Assembly: GCA_007693535.1 (NCBI GenBank)
Contig: REDK01000106.1
Coordinates: forward strand, 1-64,000
Direction of reading: 5' to 3'
Length of the DNA: 64,000 nucleotides
DNA from: Chromatiaceae bacterium
GTDB taxonomy: Bacteria; Pseudomonadota; Gammaproteobacteria; Chromatiales; Chromatiaceae
Part shown: positions 63,316 through 64,000 of the stretch, one piece after another
Numbering within the stretch: position 1 is the stretch's first letter
Layout: each line of letters opens with the position of its first letter
Notes under the pieces: generated by a model
The model's database searches: none
Told to the model about the DNA's origin: nothing
What the model saw: only the letters and a program-made list of their open reading frames with translations
Made by a program: the position numbers and the translations under genes

Positions 63316-64000
63316 CCTGCATCGTGCACATCTCCGACCTGCATTTCGGCCGTGAGCAACCGCTGCTGGTGGCGGCGCTGGCGGCGCAGATCGCGCACCT
63401 GGCCCCGGACCTGGTGGTGGCAAGTGGCGATCTGACCCAGCGCGCCCGGCCGCGGGAGCTGCGTGCCGCGGCCGCGTTTCTCAGCCAGTTGCCGCCGCCG
63501 GTGCTGGTGATCCCCGGCAATCACGACATGCCCGGGGCGCATCCGCGCCGGCTGCTCGATCCCTGGCGCGGCTGGCGGACCCACTTCGGCCCGGACCTGG
63601 AGCCGGTGGTCGCCGGGGCGGATTTCATCGCCGTGGGGATCAACAGTGCCCGCCGCTGGGGCTGGCACCCGGACTGGTCGCGGGGACGTCTGCACCCGCT
63701 GCAGATCGAGGCCGTGGCGGCCCGGCTGCAGGCCACCCCGGCCCATGCGCTGCGCATCCTCGCCGCCCATCATCCATTGCTGCTGACTCCGGCCGGGGCC
63801 GGTCGGGGCCTGGTCGGCGGGCATGTTCTGGCGCTGGCGCGGCTGCGGGCGGCGGGTCTCGATCTGGCCCTGGGCGGTCACGTCCATCTCGGCTATGCCG
63901 ACGTGACCGCCGGGATCGTCGTCGCCCATTCCGGTAGCAGCGTCTCCAACCGCCTGATCGGGGAGGCCAACGGGTTCAACCTGATCAGCGGCGATCGCAC
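63312..64000 (+). CDS. Metallophosphoesterase (partial at right edge)
   Basis: Calcineurin-like phosphoesterase, 229 codons visible, no stop before the edge. All dimetal motifs are present: Asp9 and His11 in ISDLHFG, VASGDLTQRA, PGNHDMPG, LAAHHPL and GGHVHLGYAD. This order fits the cyclic-nucleotide-phosphodiesterase-like or Icc-like group. The ATG at 63312 overlaps the lipid kinase stop (ATGA). Substrate unknown; coupling to a lipid kinase makes a phospholipid-linked substrate possible. Confidence 0.9.
   Translation, partial: MTCIVHISDLHFGREQPLLVAALAAQIAHLAPDLVVASGDLTQRARPRELRAAAAFLSQLPPPVLVIPGNHDMPGAHPRRLLDPWRGWRTHFGPDLEPVVAGADFIAVGINSARRWGWHPDWSRGRLHPLQIEAVAARLQATPAHALRILAAHHPLLLTPAGAGRGLVGGHVLALARLRAAGLDLALGGHVHLGYADVTAGIVVAHSGSSVSNRLIGEANGFNLISGDR

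Overview
The window reads as the chromosome of an anoxygenic phototrophic gammaproteobacterium, most likely a purple sulfur bacterium of the Chromatiaceae type. Two things support this. First, there is a long run of bacteriochlorophyll and reaction-centre assembly genes (ppsR, bchFNBHLM, lhaA, puhABCE, bchE, hemN, bchJ). Second, the housekeeping neighbourhoods are typical of gammaproteobacteria: SPOR protein-argS-priA, and lptM-lysA-dapF-DUF484. The DNA is GC-rich, so most long open frames opposite real genes are shadows. I saw no rRNA, tRNA or CRISPR array.

Layout. 1-6.1 kb: a methionine synthase lacking the homocysteine domain (cut by the left edge), a lytic transglycosylase, a MepK-like murein peptidase, gltX and an orphan propeller-like protein. 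6.3-10.8 kb: a SOUL protein, then a minus-strand accessory block holding a TPR-tailed methyltransferase and three orphan proteins, followed by a hairpin-rich non-coding stretch. 11.4-16 kb: SPOR protein, argS and priA. 16.7-19.9 kb: HNH nuclease, fructosamine kinase, SixA-type phosphatase and a TPR membrane protein. 20-22.2 kb: a HoxE/HoxF diaphorase pair with no hydrogenase genes next to it. 22.5-27.5 kb: pssA, lptM, lysA, a methyltransferase, dapF and DUF484. 27.6-33.5 kb: the glycine cleavage genes gcvT, H, PA and PB on the minus strand, with tpx set between PA and PB and repeat-bearing spacers. 34.2-35.7 kb: a phospholipase-D-type cardiolipin synthase.

Photosynthesis region (35.8-58.4 kb). 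The repressor gene ppsR is divergent from bchFNBHLM-lhaA-puhAB. That operon begins at a strong sigma-70-type promoter with operator-like dyads. Its genes overlap or nearly touch, and they supply 3-vinyl hydration (BchF), dark protochlorophyllide reduction (BchNBL), Mg insertion (BchH), Mg-protoporphyrin methylation (BchM) and reaction-centre/LH1 assembly (LhaA, PuhA, PuhB, PuhC, PuhE). A complete 1.9-kb insertion sequence with inverted ends and a 9-bp target duplication separates puhB from puhC. bchE (anaerobic ring cyclase) and hemN (anaerobic coproporphyrinogen oxidase) follow, then bchJ. The oxygen-dependent cyclase gene acsF is absent from the cluster. Both oxygen-sensitive steps coded here therefore use radical-SAM enzymes, which fits an anaerobic lifestyle. 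Between puhE and bchE lies an FNR-box-like site with a correctly spaced -10 and a terminator-like element about 50 nt downstream, a candidate small RNA or attenuator.

58.5-64 kb: an M61 peptidase with PDZ domain, a SanA/DUF218 membrane protein, a small lipoprotein, a 59-residue PLDc_N-type membrane protein, a diacylglycerol-kinase-family lipid kinase and a metallophosphoesterase cut by the right edge.

I see no clear-cut new system. The best leads are the orphan HoxEF pair, the candidate FNR-controlled short transcript next to bchE, the dyad-rich bchF promoter, the split methionine synthase and the orphan methyltransferase block.
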